Shown piece by piece: positions 12,560-23,882 of a stretch of DNA of 64,000 nt (positions are counted from its first letter, which is position 1; each line of letters opens with the position of its first letter). This DNA is from Jackrogersella multiformis. Taxonomy: Eukaryota > Ascomycota > Sordariomycetes > Xylariales > Hypoxylaceae. A model generated the notes under the pieces. That model searched no databases and was not told where the DNA came from. It was given only the letters and a program-made list of their open reading frames with translations. The position numbers were made by a program, and so were the translations under genes. The stretch covers positions 372,001 to 436,000 of the forward strand of contig CADCXD010000019.1 in the NCBI GenBank assembly GCA_902806575.1, written 5' to 3'.

Positions 12560-13046
12560 TCAATTGACGAGCTGCGGTGCAGCCTGAATAGCAGGGTCGA
12601 TCTTCTCGACAATAGCAGCGGTACCATAAGCGCTGCATTGGGCGAATCCGCCCATGTCGCCGGATTCGAAGCGAAGGGTTATGATGGCGTTCCCACCCCG
12701 TGCTTTTGTCTCGGCTACCACGCGGCTGATAGCATCGTTTCTTGCCGAGTAGAGCTGATCATCGTTGATTAGCAAGAGTGCGTCATTCGGATGGAAGAGA
12801 TATATATACCATGTTAGTAAACCATCGCAGCTCGTCACCTGCTATGCTCTTAATCACCATGCCCATGCTGGCAGCCCAGTTACGGGAGCGGACGGTTAGG
12901 CCGTAGACGGCACCGAGCACTTTAACTACTCGGTACCCGGGAATATCGAACATGGTTGTGGTGATGACTCCATCGGTTTCGGTGAAACAGTGTAGGTCCG
13001 ATAGTTGTGGCGGGACGTTAGCTGGCGGGTCCGAGTGCGATGCCAT
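12560..13046 (-). CDS. YbjQ-family (heavy-metal-binding domain) protein
   Basis: Model: complement(join(12560..12754, 12810..13046)), 143 aa. The 55-nt intron (GTATAT donor, TGCTAAT branch, ATCAG acceptor) joins ELRWFTNM to LYSARNDAISRVV. The result is continuous with the YbjQ/DUF74 family: VITTTMFDIPGYRVVKVLGAVYG, then SRNW near the middle, and ARGGNAIITLRF and YGTAAIVEKI at the end. These are small homopentameric proteins that are common in bacteria and scattered in fungi; their molecular role is not established. A plus-strand ORF over the same bases (12335-12772) is its shadow. Family assignment is firm; function is not. Confidence 0.85.
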
Positions 13047-14159
13047 CTTTGTTAAATAGGGGTTGTTTATGTTGGATACCTCTAGGTACCTAGGTAGGTA
13101 ATTATGATGTAGTTTCCGTTTTGGAACCTTAGAAGCTTCTAATTACTAACCTAGAACTGAAATCATAAGATAAATGGGTTCTCATCTTTCTTTATATTAG
13201 GTAATTATTTGTATGTGTTACTTGCCTAGGTAGTAACATGAAGTAATAACGTTCATGTGAAGAAAGCCTAATGAATTGCCAACACCTCATTCGCTCGTCG
13301 CACCTTGTAGATTGCCTAAAACGGCCATCGTATAGGCCGTATTTCGCATTGTGGGCACTAGTCCGCCCTAAGTCTTGCATTAAATGAGTCAGTTGCGCAG
13401 CAGTGATACCTAGTGCACAACCAGTGGATGTCTCTAAGCCACTGTACAACTGCTAATAGCGGCATAGATAAGGCAGACTGTCCACTGTAGATCAGTAGAT
13501 TGACGTACCTAACCTGTAGAGCGGCCTACGTAAACACGATGCCTTATTTGTCTTCCATAAACTTCTTGTGAAAAGAGATGCATACTAGAGGTCCTGTTTC
13601 CACCATTAGGTAGGATACCAAATAATAAGCTTCATTCCCTAATATCAGATGTTTTATCTATACCTAGGTATTTAACTAACAATTGTTTTAACAGGTATAA
13701 TTTGTTTGAGTAATTATCCGACCGTCAAATACAGGAAGAGCAATTTCGGTTCTGTTAACTTCCTGGACTGTGGGAGATGGGGATGTAAGGTTACCTACCT
13801 AGGTAGGTACCTAGTTTATGAGATCCACTAAGTATATAGAAGAGGTTTTCAAGTATTAAATGGTGTTTTGGATATGTAATAGATAAATTCCAGTAATTTG
13901 GGAACCCCGAAGAACGCAGAGTTTAGAATATTCAACAAGACTATCGTAACCTTCTTTGTGGGCAAGCCAGGGGTCGTGCTGACTGCAGCGCAACATAAAG
14001 CCTCATTCCGCTACGGCTAGCTTTCCGTCTCTATTACTACCTACCCCCCAATCCCAGCTGAAGATTACGTCTTACTAAATATACGCAGAACTTCCCCCAA
14101 GAACTGATCTACCTAGGTATTCTAGAAATGAATATGATCCCTAGGTACATGGAGAAGTC
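13047..14159. other. Gene-free spacer with CCTAGGTA palindromes
   Basis: No gene seen. Palindromic CCTAGGTA clusters lie at about 13080-13100, 13662-13672, 13793-13813 and 14110-14150. The last of these sits immediately upstream of the next start codon. Confidence 0.4.
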
Positions 14160-15905
14160 ATGATGGCACAGAGCGAAGTGTTCATCGAGCCGGAAAACTT
14201 GTTGCAGCTACAGCGGCGCCGTATCCTCGCGATTTGGAGATGGATCGCCCTGGTGGCCTTAATAATTTCTATCCCTCTCTTCAAGGCGAAACCACCCTTC
14301 TCGTTCCGATGTGCTCACCACCATGATCACCCGGCGACTCGCTTGGCGTATCCCGGCGAGCGCATAACATGGGAACGATGCGGTGACCTCAGCGGGCGCC
14401 CGCTAGAATGTAGCAGCGTCGACGTACCGATGGACCAATTCAATGCTGCTAACTCCGGCAACAAGACCTTCAATATCCCGCTTATTCGCATGCGCGGTGC
14501 GAATGCGACTCAGAACTTACTCCTCAATCCTGGAGGGCCAGGCGCCAGTGGGATCGACTTTCTGCACCGCCTCGGCGAGCGGCTACACGATGTTGTCGGC
14601 GAAGGGTCCCACTTGTTGTCCTTTGATCCTAGGGGTATTAAAAGCTCGCGACCGCAAGCTACGTGCTATCCCGATTCCGAGACACGCCGTGAGCGGTCTC
14701 ACGTGCGCAACAACAGGGTCGTCGAAGACAGCATCGAAGCGTATACGTGGTCGCACAACTTCGTTAGGGCATGCGCCGACACTATGGGCGAGCATGCATT
14801 GTACCTTAATACGCCGCAAACGGCTGCCGACATGAATAGTATCATTGATGCCGTCGGACAGGATGCCATGGTCTACTGGGGTTTTAGCTACGGCACGGTG
14901 CTGGGCCAAACGTACGCGACAATGTTTCCGGAGCGCTCGGAGCGCATCATCATTGACGGTGTCGAGAATCAGTTCGTTTGGTATGAGGGTCTTCTGGAGA
15001 CTGAGACCTTCCACGACACTGAGAATGTATGGGAGGGCTTCTTAGACGAGTGCATTAAAGCTGGCGAGGACTGTGCGCTTTCGTCATTAGCAGCATCGAA
15101 AGATTCACTAAAAGGCAAGTTGCTTTCATTAGGCAAGCAGCTTAAAGACAGCCCGCTCAGCGTCTACGTTAATAACACCGTCTACGGCACCCTCGACTAC
15201 GAGACAATCTGGTACAAGGCCATATTCTCAGCACTCTATAAGCCGGCTACGTGGTATTCGCTGGCCGACCGGCTGGCGAAGATGCTCGAAGGCAACGCGA
15301 CAGAGGCCTTCGTCTCGTACGGATTAAATGGGCCCTGGAATCTAAAAGGTGAATCGACCGAGTTCATCACCTACAACGACGGCTCCTCGGGTGCATCATA
15401 CTGGCCACAGGATAGGGAGTCGATCCTGGACGCTCTCATTCCGTACATGAACCAGAGCGTCTTCGCCCCGGCGGAGTACGGGGGCTACTACATCAAGCAG
15501 CAGTGGCGCATTCCACGGACTCACAGGTATGTCCCCCGCATAGGCGTCAAGACGGCACACCCGCTACTCATTCTCTCCACATCGTACGACCCCGTGTGTC
15601 CTTTGCTATCTGCCCGCTCCGCCAACGCGGCCTTCAAGGACTCCAAGATTATCGAGGTGCGGGGGTACGGTCACTGCTCTATATCCGTCCCTTCTATGTG
15701 TCTTGCTAGACATGTAAGGGCGTTCTTGTATAACGGGACGTTGCCGGATGAGCACACGCAGTGCGAGGTAGACGGACCGTATTTCATCAAGCCGGAAGAG
15801 GACGGCAGGGCAAAGCCTCAAAGGGACTTTGTCGATCCGGAGGAGCGGAGGATTCATCTGGCACAGCTTGAGCTCGCTAGAAATTGGGAGTGGTGGCAAT
15901 TTTAA
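14160..15905 (+). CDS. Membrane-anchored alpha/beta hydrolase, TAP-like (S33-type) peptidase
   Basis: 581 aa without introns; ATG 14160 is followed at once by a second ATG. Residues of about 20-42 form one hydrophobic signal-anchor. The hydrolase core has the oxyanion segment LLNPGGPGASG, FDPRG, and the nucleophile elbow GFSYG with Ser243. The C-terminal part has the TAP-like segment with Asp477 (STSYDPVCP) and His505 (GYGHCS), completing a Ser-Asp-His triad. This layout is that of Streptomyces tripeptidyl aminopeptidase-like and SlpD/E hydrolases, which have many fungal relatives. A proline iminopeptidase-type or other exopeptidase role at a membrane or outside the cell is inferred. Several NxT/S sequons in the C-terminal half fit secretory-pathway topology. 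Confidence 0.85.
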   Translation: MMAQSEVFIEPENLLQLQRRRILAIWRWIALVALIISIPLFKAKPPFSFRCAHHHDHPATRLAYPGERITWERCGDLSGRPLECSSVDVPMDQFNAANSGNKTFNIPLIRMRGANATQNLLLNPGGPGASGIDFLHRLGERLHDVVGEGSHLLSFDPRGIKSSRPQATCYPDSETRRERSHVRNNRVVEDSIEAYTWSHNFVRACADTMGEHALYLNTPQTAADMNSIIDAVGQDAMVYWGFSYGTVLGQTYATMFPERSERIIIDGVENQFVWYEGLLETETFHDTENVWEGFLDECIKAGEDCALSSLAASKDSLKGKLLSLGKQLKDSPLSVYVNNTVYGTLDYETIWYKAIFSALYKPATWYSLADRLAKMLEGNATEAFVSYGLNGPWNLKGESTEFITYNDGSSGASYWPQDRESILDALIPYMNQSVFAPAEYGGYYIKQQWRIPRTHRYVPRIGVKTAHPLLILSTSYDPVCPLLSARSANAAFKDSKIIEVRGYGHCSISVPSMCLARHVRAFLYNGTLPDEHTQCEVDGPYFIKPEEDGRAKPQRDFVDPEERRIHLAQLELARNWEWWQF

Positions 15906-16266
15906 GAGCTACTTCTGTTTCCATTTAAATGATATCTTGACTATCGGTGGTATATAAACAACGTACATTGGCTTTTATTTGAAATTATTAGGCTAGTTGA
16001 AAGACTGGTGTAGATGAGATGTGTTGAGCTAATGGGTATCACGTGGTCAACTTCAGTATATCTTTCAACCTCCTTTAGACATTACACATGCAAGTGCGCT
16101 GAGAAAAGTATCTACTTATATATAGGTACTTAGAATCAGCCGTTCTAGAGTCGTCGTCTGAAAGTCTCCTCCCTTCGACCCCCGTTGTTGGCAACGATGT
16201 GTGAGACTACAACATATTAACTAAAAATGTAAAATATACCATTGAACCCAAGGTGCAGCTATGCTT
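15906..16266. other. Intergenic spacer between convergent genes
   Basis: Lies between the 3' ends of the hydrolase and the STAND-domain gene. No gene seen. Confidence 0.4.
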
Positions 16267-18090
16267 TCAAACATCTAATGATGCAGTCCAAAGCTCCAGC
16301 TCATCCTCCTTGCCTACCTGCTTCAACAACTCCACTAGCTTATCAAGAATATGCGCCAGAGCTTCGGTCTGCCCCCACACCATGCCGCCGCTTATAGCGG
16401 CCTGCTTCAGCCACGCAATCGCCTGCTCTACGTTTCCCGAGCACTCGCACGTCTTGGCGATATCCTCCATTGTCATGACGGCGCACTCGTCGTGGTATAG
16501 CGGATCCGGGCTCGGCGTGTCGAGCTGTTGCTGCCCCACGATATCAAAGCATACGCTTAGCGCCGCGACCCAGTCGCACTGGTCCATGTACACGTGCTCG
16601 AGCTGACGAGACAGCTGGCGTTCCTGCAGCGATCCCGGTCCCAGAAGGGCGCGTATTGCGCGGATGCCCTCGTTGGCTACCCGCAGCGCCTCGGTAAAGT
16701 CGCCGCTCCGGCGCAGGAGGCCGCACAGGCGATAGATTACAAGTTGCGACAGCGCATGGAGAGGACCAAGCGTAGCTTGGAGGCGCTCAACTATGAATCC
16801 TAGCGCCCGAAGTGTCACGTTCTTGTCGCCGTTGTCGTTCTTGAGCCTGTCAAGGACGAGCGCGATTGGATGACTATGCGGCAGCTGTTCCCGCGCCAAT
16901 TCGCACAGGTATCGAAGCATGCCTTCTCGGACGTACGGGCACGTGGTGGTATTCACAGGCGATAACGTGCTCAGGAGCTCGATGAGGATAATTGCCGTGC
17001 CCTCATTCAGGGTGTTAGCCGCATCTGCTGTTGACTTCTTGAGAATTCGGAATCCCCGAGTCTGGCTCTGGCTCGCGCCGCGCTGCGAACCCTCTGAAAT
17101 TTTCATCAAGTAAATTGCGAGGTCAGTATCCTCCCAGAATTTCGGGCGTACGACGATAGGAGACGAGTCGAAGTTTCCGGCTGTATAAAATGTTCGGATA
17201 CTGAAGAGAATATAATCGAGATTTGCACTTGGAAGATCGCCGGGCGACATTATACGAAGTCCGGCTGTGGCGCCGACTGCAGAACCCCCGGCTAGATAAC
17301 GACGCATCTGTTCTGCTCGTTCCTGTGAGACTCTTGCGTTCCCTAAAGACCCTTGACTGTACGAGGTCGCTTCCGATGTTCTACGCGAACCAGCGCTTGA
17401 GCTACCGCTCGGCCCGTAACCGCTCCTGCTAGAGTCTTCTTCTCCAGGAGCACTTCCCTCTTGGATATCTGTAGTAGAGTAGCTCGGGCCCTCAGATGTG
17501 ACTCGGCGTGCTCGTTGCACCGACAAGGTGAAATTCCGAAAATCGGTTTGCATAGAGTCCATTTTCGCTTCCAGGTTGTTGAAACCCTGACTCGAAGCCA
17601 TGTTATTCGCTTCGACTAGCATATTGGTGGCTATCTGTGTTTCCAGCCCGACGACTCCAAGCTCCCGAATCACTTCTATGTTGAGACGGTTTAGCCTCTG
17701 TAGCTTTTCAGATAGCTCCTTTTCTATCTTGAGAGACATAAGAGATTTCCATAAATGTCGAACGGGCCTGACCCTGCCTTGGCCACTGCTAAATAAAGGC
17801 ATCAACATGTTGTGAACCTCTTGTAAGGCCGGATGAAGTGCGACTGCACACCGCGATAAACGATCCATTTGAGGAGGGTCCAGGTTCTGAAAAATCTTGG
17901 AGCCCGCGTTGCAACTGTAACAAAGGCGAGATATGGAATCGTCCACGTCGTTCAGGAGAGACGCAAGCCTCTGAGGTATATCTTTCAGATCCTTCATCAG
18001 CTTGATAGTAGCAAGCAATGCTTGTGCAGCCATTGATACAAGCTGTAACCCGGCCGCTAGACCGCCGACGATCGAAAGGGGGTCAGCCAT
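16267..18090 (-). CDS. STAND-type N-terminal domain protein without an NTPase domain
   Basis: 607 aa from ATG 18090 (MADPLSIVGG). The frame extends nine codons further upstream but only to a TTG, so the internal ATG is chosen. The start MADPLSIVGGLAAGLQLVS with following helical segments is the typical fungal N-terminal domain of STAND/NLR-like proteins. In those it usually precedes a NACHT or NB-ARC NTPase. Here a Ser-rich linker follows (about 215-260), and the C-terminal half is helical with TPR-like pairs (RLCGLLRRSGDFTEALRVANEGI and WVAALSVCFDIV). No Walker A motif (GxxxxGK[ST]) is visible. The gene could be an adaptor or decoy of the fungal immune-like repertoire; the HET gene 2 kb away fits that setting. 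Function is inferred. Confidence 0.7.
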   Translation of the reverse strand: MADPLSIVGGLAAGLQLVSMAAQALLATIKLMKDLKDIPQRLASLLNDVDDSISRLCYSCNAGSKIFQNLDPPQMDRLSRCAVALHPALQEVHNMLMPLFSSGQGRVRPVRHLWKSLMSLKIEKELSEKLQRLNRLNIEVIRELGVVGLETQIATNMLVEANNMASSQGFNNLEAKMDSMQTDFRNFTLSVQRARRVTSEGPSYSTTDIQEGSAPGEEDSSRSGYGPSGSSSAGSRRTSEATSYSQGSLGNARVSQERAEQMRRYLAGGSAVGATAGLRIMSPGDLPSANLDYILFSIRTFYTAGNFDSSPIVVRPKFWEDTDLAIYLMKISEGSQRGASQSQTRGFRILKKSTADAANTLNEGTAIILIELLSTLSPVNTTTCPYVREGMLRYLCELAREQLPHSHPIALVLDRLKNDNGDKNVTLRALGFIVERLQATLGPLHALSQLVIYRLCGLLRRSGDFTEALRVANEGIRAIRALLGPGSLQERQLSRQLEHVYMDQCDWVAALSVCFDIVGQQQLDTPSPDPLYHDECAVMTMEDIAKTCECSGNVEQAIAWLKQAAISGGMVWGQTEALAHILDKLVELLKQVGKEDELELWTASLDV

Positions 18091-18728
18091 CGCAAAAGCG
18101 CTGTGGTGTATATTCAATGAACACTGCAGGCGTTAAGGAACTTAGGCTTCTAGCGATTCATAAATGGCTAGCAGATGAGAAGAGTCAGCGAAGAGAGGCT
18201 GTGCTAGAAGTCCAACTCCCCTAAAAAAATATAACTACGTGGCAGAGGCCTTCCTATGAATTGTCGCTTATGAATACATATCAATTTCTTTTAAGAAAAT
18301 CTCACCATCAAAATTCTAATAATCTATCCAACTTTGAAGTCGATGGTTGTTCAGTGTACTAGGTACCCAAGCATTAAGTACCACTTGCATTTGGGCTGAG
18401 TGCGGCACAGCATCGTCTTATGCAGCTAAGGCTGACCATCGGCGCCCCTGTTCCTCCGAATCATCTACTGAAGCTATACCTAGGTAGGTACCTAGGCAGG
18501 TAATCTCAGGTGCCAGTGGCATAGTCATCGAATCACTCTCAACACTGCGGCCTTTACGATAGACTCGTCAGACCGGGTCAGCTTGATATTGGAATATTGG
18601 GAACCTAAGTTGCTACAATTGCTATTTTCTAGACATGGAATTCCATATGTTTGGCTCAGATGACTTTCAATAAATAATTTAACCGAATCCTGTATCATTT
18701 CCCCTCGCCTAGCAGAATCAAAACTCGT
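18091..18728. other. Intergenic spacer
   Basis: No gene seen. Contains a CCTAGGTAGGTACCTAGG palindrome cluster at about 18478-18497. Confidence 0.4.
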
Positions 18729-19662
18729 CTAGCCTCTCGTCCCCTTCACCACGATTGCATACCCTCCCGCCTCGCCGACAAAGAACTCAACGGCTTCCTT
18801 CCGCTCTTCTTCCGGCACGTCCCATCCGGTGATCTCGCGCTGGATGGTCTGCTGCACATAGCAGTGCGACATGAGCAAAACAACTAAGGCGCCCTCGCTG
18901 TTCTCAAATACGTACGCCAAAGCATTCTGCACACGCTGCCAGAGAGCCGCGTAGGTTTCTTTACGGTTGGGGTTATTGGACATCTCCCCGAGCCGATCAA
19001 TATTGTCTACGTCGTCGACGTTGAAGGTAGGGAATTTCCTCTCGATCCATTCCTTGTCATGCCGCTCGTTCTTCCCCATGCCCGTCACGCCCTCTCGCAG
19101 GTTCTCTAGAACGATCGGGCGGACGGTTGGAAAGAGAGGCGCGACGGCCAATTGCGTGGTCTCGAGGGCGCGGGCTAGTGGAGAAGTCACGACCATCTCA
19201 GGGGGTGGAAGGCCGACAGTACGCATCGCCCGGGTCAAGTTAGCTACTAGACCAGTGCATTGCCTTTCACCTAGGTCATCAAGCGCGGGATCGGGGATGC
19301 TATTGTCTTGTGCTACTTCTGTGTAGATAGAGAAGAACGTTAACATATGTCTCCCCCCCTTTTTGTAGTAGTTCTAGAACAATGTACGTACTATGAGCTC
19401 GACGCATGACATACACAATCTTATATCGTGTATTATCGTCCGCCTCTGAGTTTAACTGATTAACATGTGCTACAAATGCACGCCAATCCGGCATCTCCGG
19501 AGACGGGTAGGCTAGATACATATCATCCCGCCACGGAAGATTGTAGTCTTCTTGCTGACCGGCGATTCGGCGCAGGTCGGTTCTGAAATACTGATGGTTA
19601 GAGTTGGGAGGGTCTGGCCGGGTGAAGATCCAATTGGTCGAGGCAAGGGGTAGATTGGACAT
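18729..19662 (-). CDS. Histidine phosphatase (phosphoglycerate mutase-like), RHG motif damaged
   Basis: Model: complement(join(18729..19318, 19392..19662)), 286 aa. The 73-nt intron (GTACGT donor, TTAAC branch, CACAG acceptor) joins the frames of RYKIVYVMRRAH and KVAQDNSIPDPALDDLG. The C-terminal part follows branch-1 histidine phosphatases: LGERQC, VVTSPLARALETTQ, ENLREGVTGMGKNER, and SHC with the second catalytic His. The first motif, normally R-H-G or R-H-A, reads VMRRAHK, so the phosphorylated His appears replaced by Arg. The segment after it is also shorter than in the FLxRHGxGxHN subfamily. Either the enzyme is inactive, the exon boundary is slightly different, or the gene is decaying. 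Family membership is fairly sure; activity is doubtful. Confidence 0.65.
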
Positions 19663-20298
19663 CTTGAGTGTTGATGCGAAAAAAAACCAAACGAAGCTTA
19701 ATGTTGCTATTACTTGGAAGTCTTGAGAAGCTTTAGAACCAAAACGCGGCTCTCTTATTATACTAATAATCCGATCAAACCTCTACTCACCCGTAGGTAC
19801 CTAGATACCTAGGTAGGTGAGAGAATAGGTAGGCAGGATGTGTCCTTGTCAATTACTGTGCTTACATGCATCGACAGCATAATCGGGCGTAAGTTTGGAA
19901 GATCTTGGCTTCAATATGGCTTCCTATCACACGCAGGTTAGTTATCACATGTGGTGATTGTTTAGGTTACCTTCATGATAGGTCCTATTATTGGGGGCTG
20001 AGAAATTGGGCGACTTTATTTCAGTCATGGGATCGAAAACCCCTCAGGTATATTTTCAGGTCGCTTATTGAAACCCAGGGAGTTTCCGTCAGGCTTTCTG
20101 TGAGGCTTTCTAGAGAGTAAGGCTTTCAGTGCCTGGAATGATCCACGCAATTACTCCAAAGTCAACCTGAATCTGCTTGAGCCACTCCCTTCTGGCTCAA
20201 AAGCACAATTTGAAACTCGACATCTTTATCTTGTGTCTTGATCTATACCGCAATACCGCAATATAGCTCGAAATCCAATACCAGATTGAAGCATTAAG
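19663..20298. other. Intergenic region, divergent promoters
   Basis: Separates the minus-strand phosphatase-like gene from the plus-strand HET gene. No ORF worth calling. A CCTAGATACCTAGGTAGG palindrome cluster lies at 19799-19816. Confidence 0.4.
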
Positions 20299-22511
20299 AT
20301 GGAATCGATATGTAAGTCCTGTGCAGGTCTCACCATCGAGTGGCTCGGTGAGAAAGACCACCCGTACATCGGGTACGAGCTTCACTCGAGCCTGTCGGAG
20401 CTTAGGGATTGCGGAAAGCATTGCAATTTGTGTCGAGTGTTCTGGAGGAGTATTGAGCGATCTTGCAAACCCGAGTTGAGGGAAGACCTACTCCGCGGTG
20501 CCTCCAACAAGGGTGAGAAGCGGATTTTTGCTTATGTTAACCTGGTGGGGAAAATTCCCATTTCCGTGGCAGAGTTGGGCAATGCTCGTCCGACGAAGGT
20601 TCAGTTTAGCAAAGGCGCCCAGAAAATTCATTTGCATTTGGGTAACTCGGGCCGTCTTCTCACGCTTGGTTGCGTTGATATATTGGCAGACTTGGGTATG
20701 TTCCATTAGCCTCATAGTTTACCCCCTTACTCCTTTTAAGCTTCCTTTCTCCCCAGCTTATAATATTTTATGACTGACCAAGAGGCTATGATAAAGAATC
20801 ACCGGCTGCCAAATACTTGCGAGGACGAGTTACTACTGTGGCAGGGTATACCCAATTCCGCACCTCGATCGCGAAAAGATGGTTACTGAACTGCGACCAA
20901 TCCCACAAAGGTTGCGGAGGCTCCGGGCCCAAGCCCATGCCCACCCGGGTGATCGATCTTGGTGATGCAAGAGTCAAAACCACTCCGAAATTGCTCGATA
21001 GCAAAGGGATGCAAGGCGCTTATGTTGCCCTCTCATACTGCTGGGGGACGGGCCGTGGAATTCACAAAGTAAAACTCAGATCCGAGACGTATAAAAATTT
21101 CAAGAACAGCGGGATCGATGAATCGAAGATGACTCTCGCACATCGTGAAGGCATTCAGATCGCCCGTGAGCTTGGGTTTCGATATATATGGATCGATGCG
21201 CTATGCATCATTCAAGGCAGCGACGAAGCCTCTAGAAACGACTGGGCTTACGAGTCAATCAGAATCCCAGAGGTGTACGGAAACGCTGCACTCACAATCA
21301 TGGCCGGTAGGAGCGATGACAGCCGCAAAGGGTTCTTGAATCCCGCTTACGAGTCTGAAATCCCTCCTGCCAAGCTGAAGTGTCGAATACCTGGCGCTGG
21401 AACCAGTCAGTGCCTTGTAGGCGTCGAAAGAAGTCTGGATATTGGACCGACCGATCTACGAGCCTGGTGCTTCCAGGAGTCTATTTTGAGTAGGCGCATG
21501 CTTGTATTTGGTACAGAACAACTCGGCTTCCATTGTCGAGAACGTATTGACTATGAAGATGGCAACTGGGATTACCACGGGGACAAGGACGGATGGTACG
21601 ATTACGCGAACCCAACAGACGCATGGTCGCGTATGGAGACCTTGCAGCGCTGGTACGATATCACTGTGGAATACTCTAAACGAGATTTCTTCGACCCTTG
21701 CGATAACTTCGCCGCATTATCAGGTGTCGCTTATAGGTTCCAAAATGCCCTGAGAGAAAAGGGCAGGAGACCTAGATATTTAGCTGGGTTGTGGGAGTCC
21801 GATATGGTCAGAGGATTGCTTTGGCGAAGCACGAGACTGGTAGATGCGAACCAAAAGCCATTAAGCAAGCCGTTGGGGGTTAGCGGCAGCAATCAAGGCA
21901 AGGTGATTGCGATCGCGCCATCGTGGTCATGGCTTGCACTAAGGGGGCCGATCATGCAGGGTGGAGTCACCAGGCCGATCCTGTCAGTTGAAGACCGCAG
22001 AGCAGTGCCTACTGGTGTACGCGCAGACGCACAATTCGTCGGCCAGTGCTTCCCACGAAAGCGAGATGTATGGACTTCTGGTGACTGGCATCCAGGCATG
22101 GTCAAGCATGAAGATCTCACTCTTCCATTCAAGCTGGAGGTCAAGGCCTACCTCAAAAAGGTACGCTGCTCGGCTCTGCCCGTGTCAAAATATCCTGGGC
22201 CTCTGATATGGAAACAACTGTACGGCGCCCAACACGTGGACCAGCATGCCGTCCTCCTCGAGGCAGACGAGCATCCAGCCTTGACAGAGCTAAACCTGAG
22301 CAATTGGTATCGCATTGTTGGGCTTGGTCTTTTCGACATTGCCGGGAACAAAGCGTCTACCCTCTGGGCTATGAATGTGGACGGAGACGAAGGGCTGCTA
22401 CTTCAACGGAATGCTCAGGGGTATTACGAGAGACTTGGTATTTTTTCTGCCCAGAGGACGGAGAATAGGGACGCGACAGATGAGCCGTTGGAGGACGTGG
22501 TGCTTGTGTGA
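20299..22511 (+). CDS. HET-domain (heterokaryon incompatibility) protein
   Basis: Model: join(20299..20695, 20785..22511), 707 aa. The intron (GTATGT, CTGAC branch, CAAGAG acceptor) restores LADLGYDKESPAAKYLRGR. The N-terminal region has a CKSC and CNLC cysteine pair, as in many HET proteins. The HET domain follows with AYVALSYCWG (SYCWG at 216-220), RYIWIDALCIIQ (268-276) and RAWCFQESILSRRMLVFG. The C-terminal region is variable. HET domains trigger programmed cell death when incompatible fungal individuals fuse; specificity cannot be read from sequence. The gene looks intact. Its neighbourhood with a STAND-type protein is typical of fungal allorecognition regions. Confidence 0.9.
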
Positions 22512-22649
22512 TGAAGCTTGATGGATTGGATTAGATCTCCTTGAATTGGCTACCTACGTGTTATGAATTATTCAAGGCTCATCGTGTGAGTTGTGTAGTA
22601 GGAGCCTGTATGAATATCTTACAAGATCAGGTAGGCAGACTAGACAGAG

Positions 22650-23882
22650 CTACGCCTCGAAATTAGCATAATTCCCAGAAACGAAGTTCCTAATATGCTC
22701 CTTGACCATTGCCTTCATTGTCAACACTGTCTTGGTCGAGAAATATCCCGCGTGCGGGGAGAAGGTAAGATTCAACCCCGTCGTGTTCTCCGCCAAGAAT
22801 GCACTGTCTTCCTCGGTGCAGGCAGGCTCTCGGTCAAAGACATCCACTGCGGCGCCCGAGATCTGCTTGTCTCGCAATGCCTGTATTACCGCAGTCGTGT
22901 TCATGACACCTGCGCGAGACACGTTGACGATGATTGCCTCGGGCTGCATGGCGCTTAGCTCGGGTTCATCGATCATGTTACGCGATTGTTCGTCCAATGT
23001 GCAGCAAATGAAGAGCACAGTGGCTGATCTGATAACTTCGTCGAATGGAGTGCGTAGGCAGGCCGGTCCGCTCTCCTCGTTGAACTTCTTCCGACTTTGA
23101 TTACCGGTCTTCCGCTCGGCGACAAGCACCTTCATTCCCAGTGCTTTACAGAAGACATCAAGACGCTTGCCTGGTGGACAGTTTAGCTCGGATAGCACAT
23201 CATGGTTTGCTCTGCCTACCAATATTGCCATATCCAATTATTCCCGCGACTTCTTGTTCGAGGGAATATGGCGGGTGTTCATTTGCGGTCTGCATTTTGA
23301 ATGCGATGCTGCCGTGCCTTTTCCAAGAGTTTTTGCCATTCTCGTCCACAGCTCGGACCTCGTTATGGAGCATCACGGTCTTCCGTCTAGCTGCGAAATA
23401 CTCAAGTCGGAGTTAGCAAGAAACAACCTTTAACCTCTCCCCGTACCTATAACTAACCAAGCTCAGTGCATGCTCAGGGACTGCTAGAGATGTTGACCCG
23501 GCGCATTTTGCTACCTTGATGCCGCGACGACGACACTCCTCCACATCAATGTGGTTCGTGCCGGCAGTTGGCGTGATCACGCATTTACTTAATAGTCAGT
23601 ACTTGAACATCAACGTGATGCGTATAGACAAGCATACAGGTGAGGTGCGTCGCCCAAGCTGTCGGCTGTGATCAATGCCTGAGGCGCAATGACGATACTT
23701 GCGCAGTGTATACGCTCACGTACCTCTTCCGCTTTCTTGATATGCCGATATGAAATAAATTCATGCGTCCTCGGGGCTGTGTCGATATTCTCAATCGTCA
23801 TGTGCACTTCCTCAAGCAGCACAATTACTTCGTGAGTTGAAGAAGGCAGCCTCTCGGGCAACTTCAGCGCATCTAACGCCAT
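22650..23882 (-). CDS. D-isomer-specific 2-hydroxyacid dehydrogenase
   Basis: Model: complement(join(22650..23170, 23220..23400, 23458..23587, 23638..23882)), 358 aa, with three introns of 50, 57 and 49 nt. Splicing restores PHLKCVITPTAGTNHIDVEEC, ALSLYFAARRKTV and the Rossmann motif GYGNIG (181-186) followed by KRLDVF. Catalytic residues of the family are all present: Arg271 in VNVSRAG, Glu300 in DREPA and His325 in SPHAGY. The enzyme should reduce a 2-keto acid to a D-2-hydroxy acid, or the reverse, with NAD(P)H. The substrate is unknown; the helix after the second motif is not diagnostic for glyoxylate or phosphoglycerate types. An isopropylmalate-synthase-like gene lies 2 kb away, so branched-chain keto acids are a possible substrate (speculation). 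Confidence 0.85.

Noticed and set aside
12335..12772. 145-aa plus-strand ORF
   Set aside because: It overlaps the exons of the minus-strand YbjQ gene antisense and has no domain of its own.
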